Shown here: in pieces, positions 14,467-14,490 of the stretch | How positions within the stretch are numbered: the stretch's first letter is position 1 | How the letters are laid out: each line of letters starts with the position of its first letter | Assembly (NCBI GenBank): GCA_050954505.1 | Contig: JBPBPY010000039.1 | Span: forward strand, 1 to 14,490 | Source of the DNA: JAQGMO01 sp050954505 | GTDB taxonomy: Bacteria; Pseudomonadota; Gammaproteobacteria; Burkholderiales; Burkholderiaceae_D | Direction: 5' to 3' | DNA length: 14,490 nt | Program-made: the position numbers and the translations under genes | Notes under the pieces: model-generated | The model's input: only the letters and a program-made list of their open reading frames with translations | Databases searched by the model: none | What the model was told of the DNA's origin: nothing

Positions 14467-14490
14467 GCTTGTCTCCGCTTGGGCCATGTT

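Overview
The window looks like a GC-rich betaproteobacterial chromosome. The best guess is Burkholderiales, family Oxalobacteraceae (Janthinobacterium, Massilia or Duganella type). This rests on codon use, an AcoD-type aldehyde dehydrogenase followed by a DUF779 gene, and large DUF11/SdrD-like surface proteins. No rRNA, tRNA, insertion sequence, integrase or CRISPR array was found.

Left part (1-6827, minus strand): a three-gene operon of exported proteins. Transcription order is a 170-aa DUF11-like protein, a 461-aa DUF11-like protein coupled to it by an ATGA overlap, and after 43 bp a giant protein of which 1629 residues are visible before it leaves the window at base 1. The giant protein joins adhesin-like modules (carboxypeptidase-regulatory-like, DUF11, SdrD-B) to a C-terminal region that looks like an outer-membrane beta-barrel. 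Together they suggest a cell-surface assembly of unknown function.

Middle (6828-8610): about 680 bp of gene-free DNA with a run of degenerate 12-bp repeats and a very strong bidirectional terminator. Then comes a minus-strand regulator with a MerR/excisionase-type DNA-binding domain in front of a receiver domain, the reverse of the usual order. An AT-rich spacer of about 450 bp follows.

Right part (8611-14490): a TonB-dependent receptor closely resembling E. coli YncD (PqqU, PQQ uptake), an AcoD/ExaC-type acetaldehyde dehydrogenase, its usual DUF779 partner, and a convergent sigma-54 activator of the AcoR/NtrC class. A textbook -24/-12 promoter precedes the dehydrogenase, and a 49-bp concentric inverted repeat lies about 105 bp upstream of the -12 element. 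A coherent reading is that PQQ taken up by the receptor would serve a periplasmic PQQ alcohol dehydrogenase encoded elsewhere. The resulting acetaldehyde would be oxidised by AcoD under sigma-54 control. The link between receptor and dehydrogenase is inference from proximity.

The most interesting items are the three-part surface operon, the PQQ-receptor/aldehyde-dehydrogenase neighbourhood with its regulatory palindromes, and two separate tracts of degenerate 12-bp tandem repeats. One of these tracts lies inside the puzzling N-terminal extension of the receptor gene.
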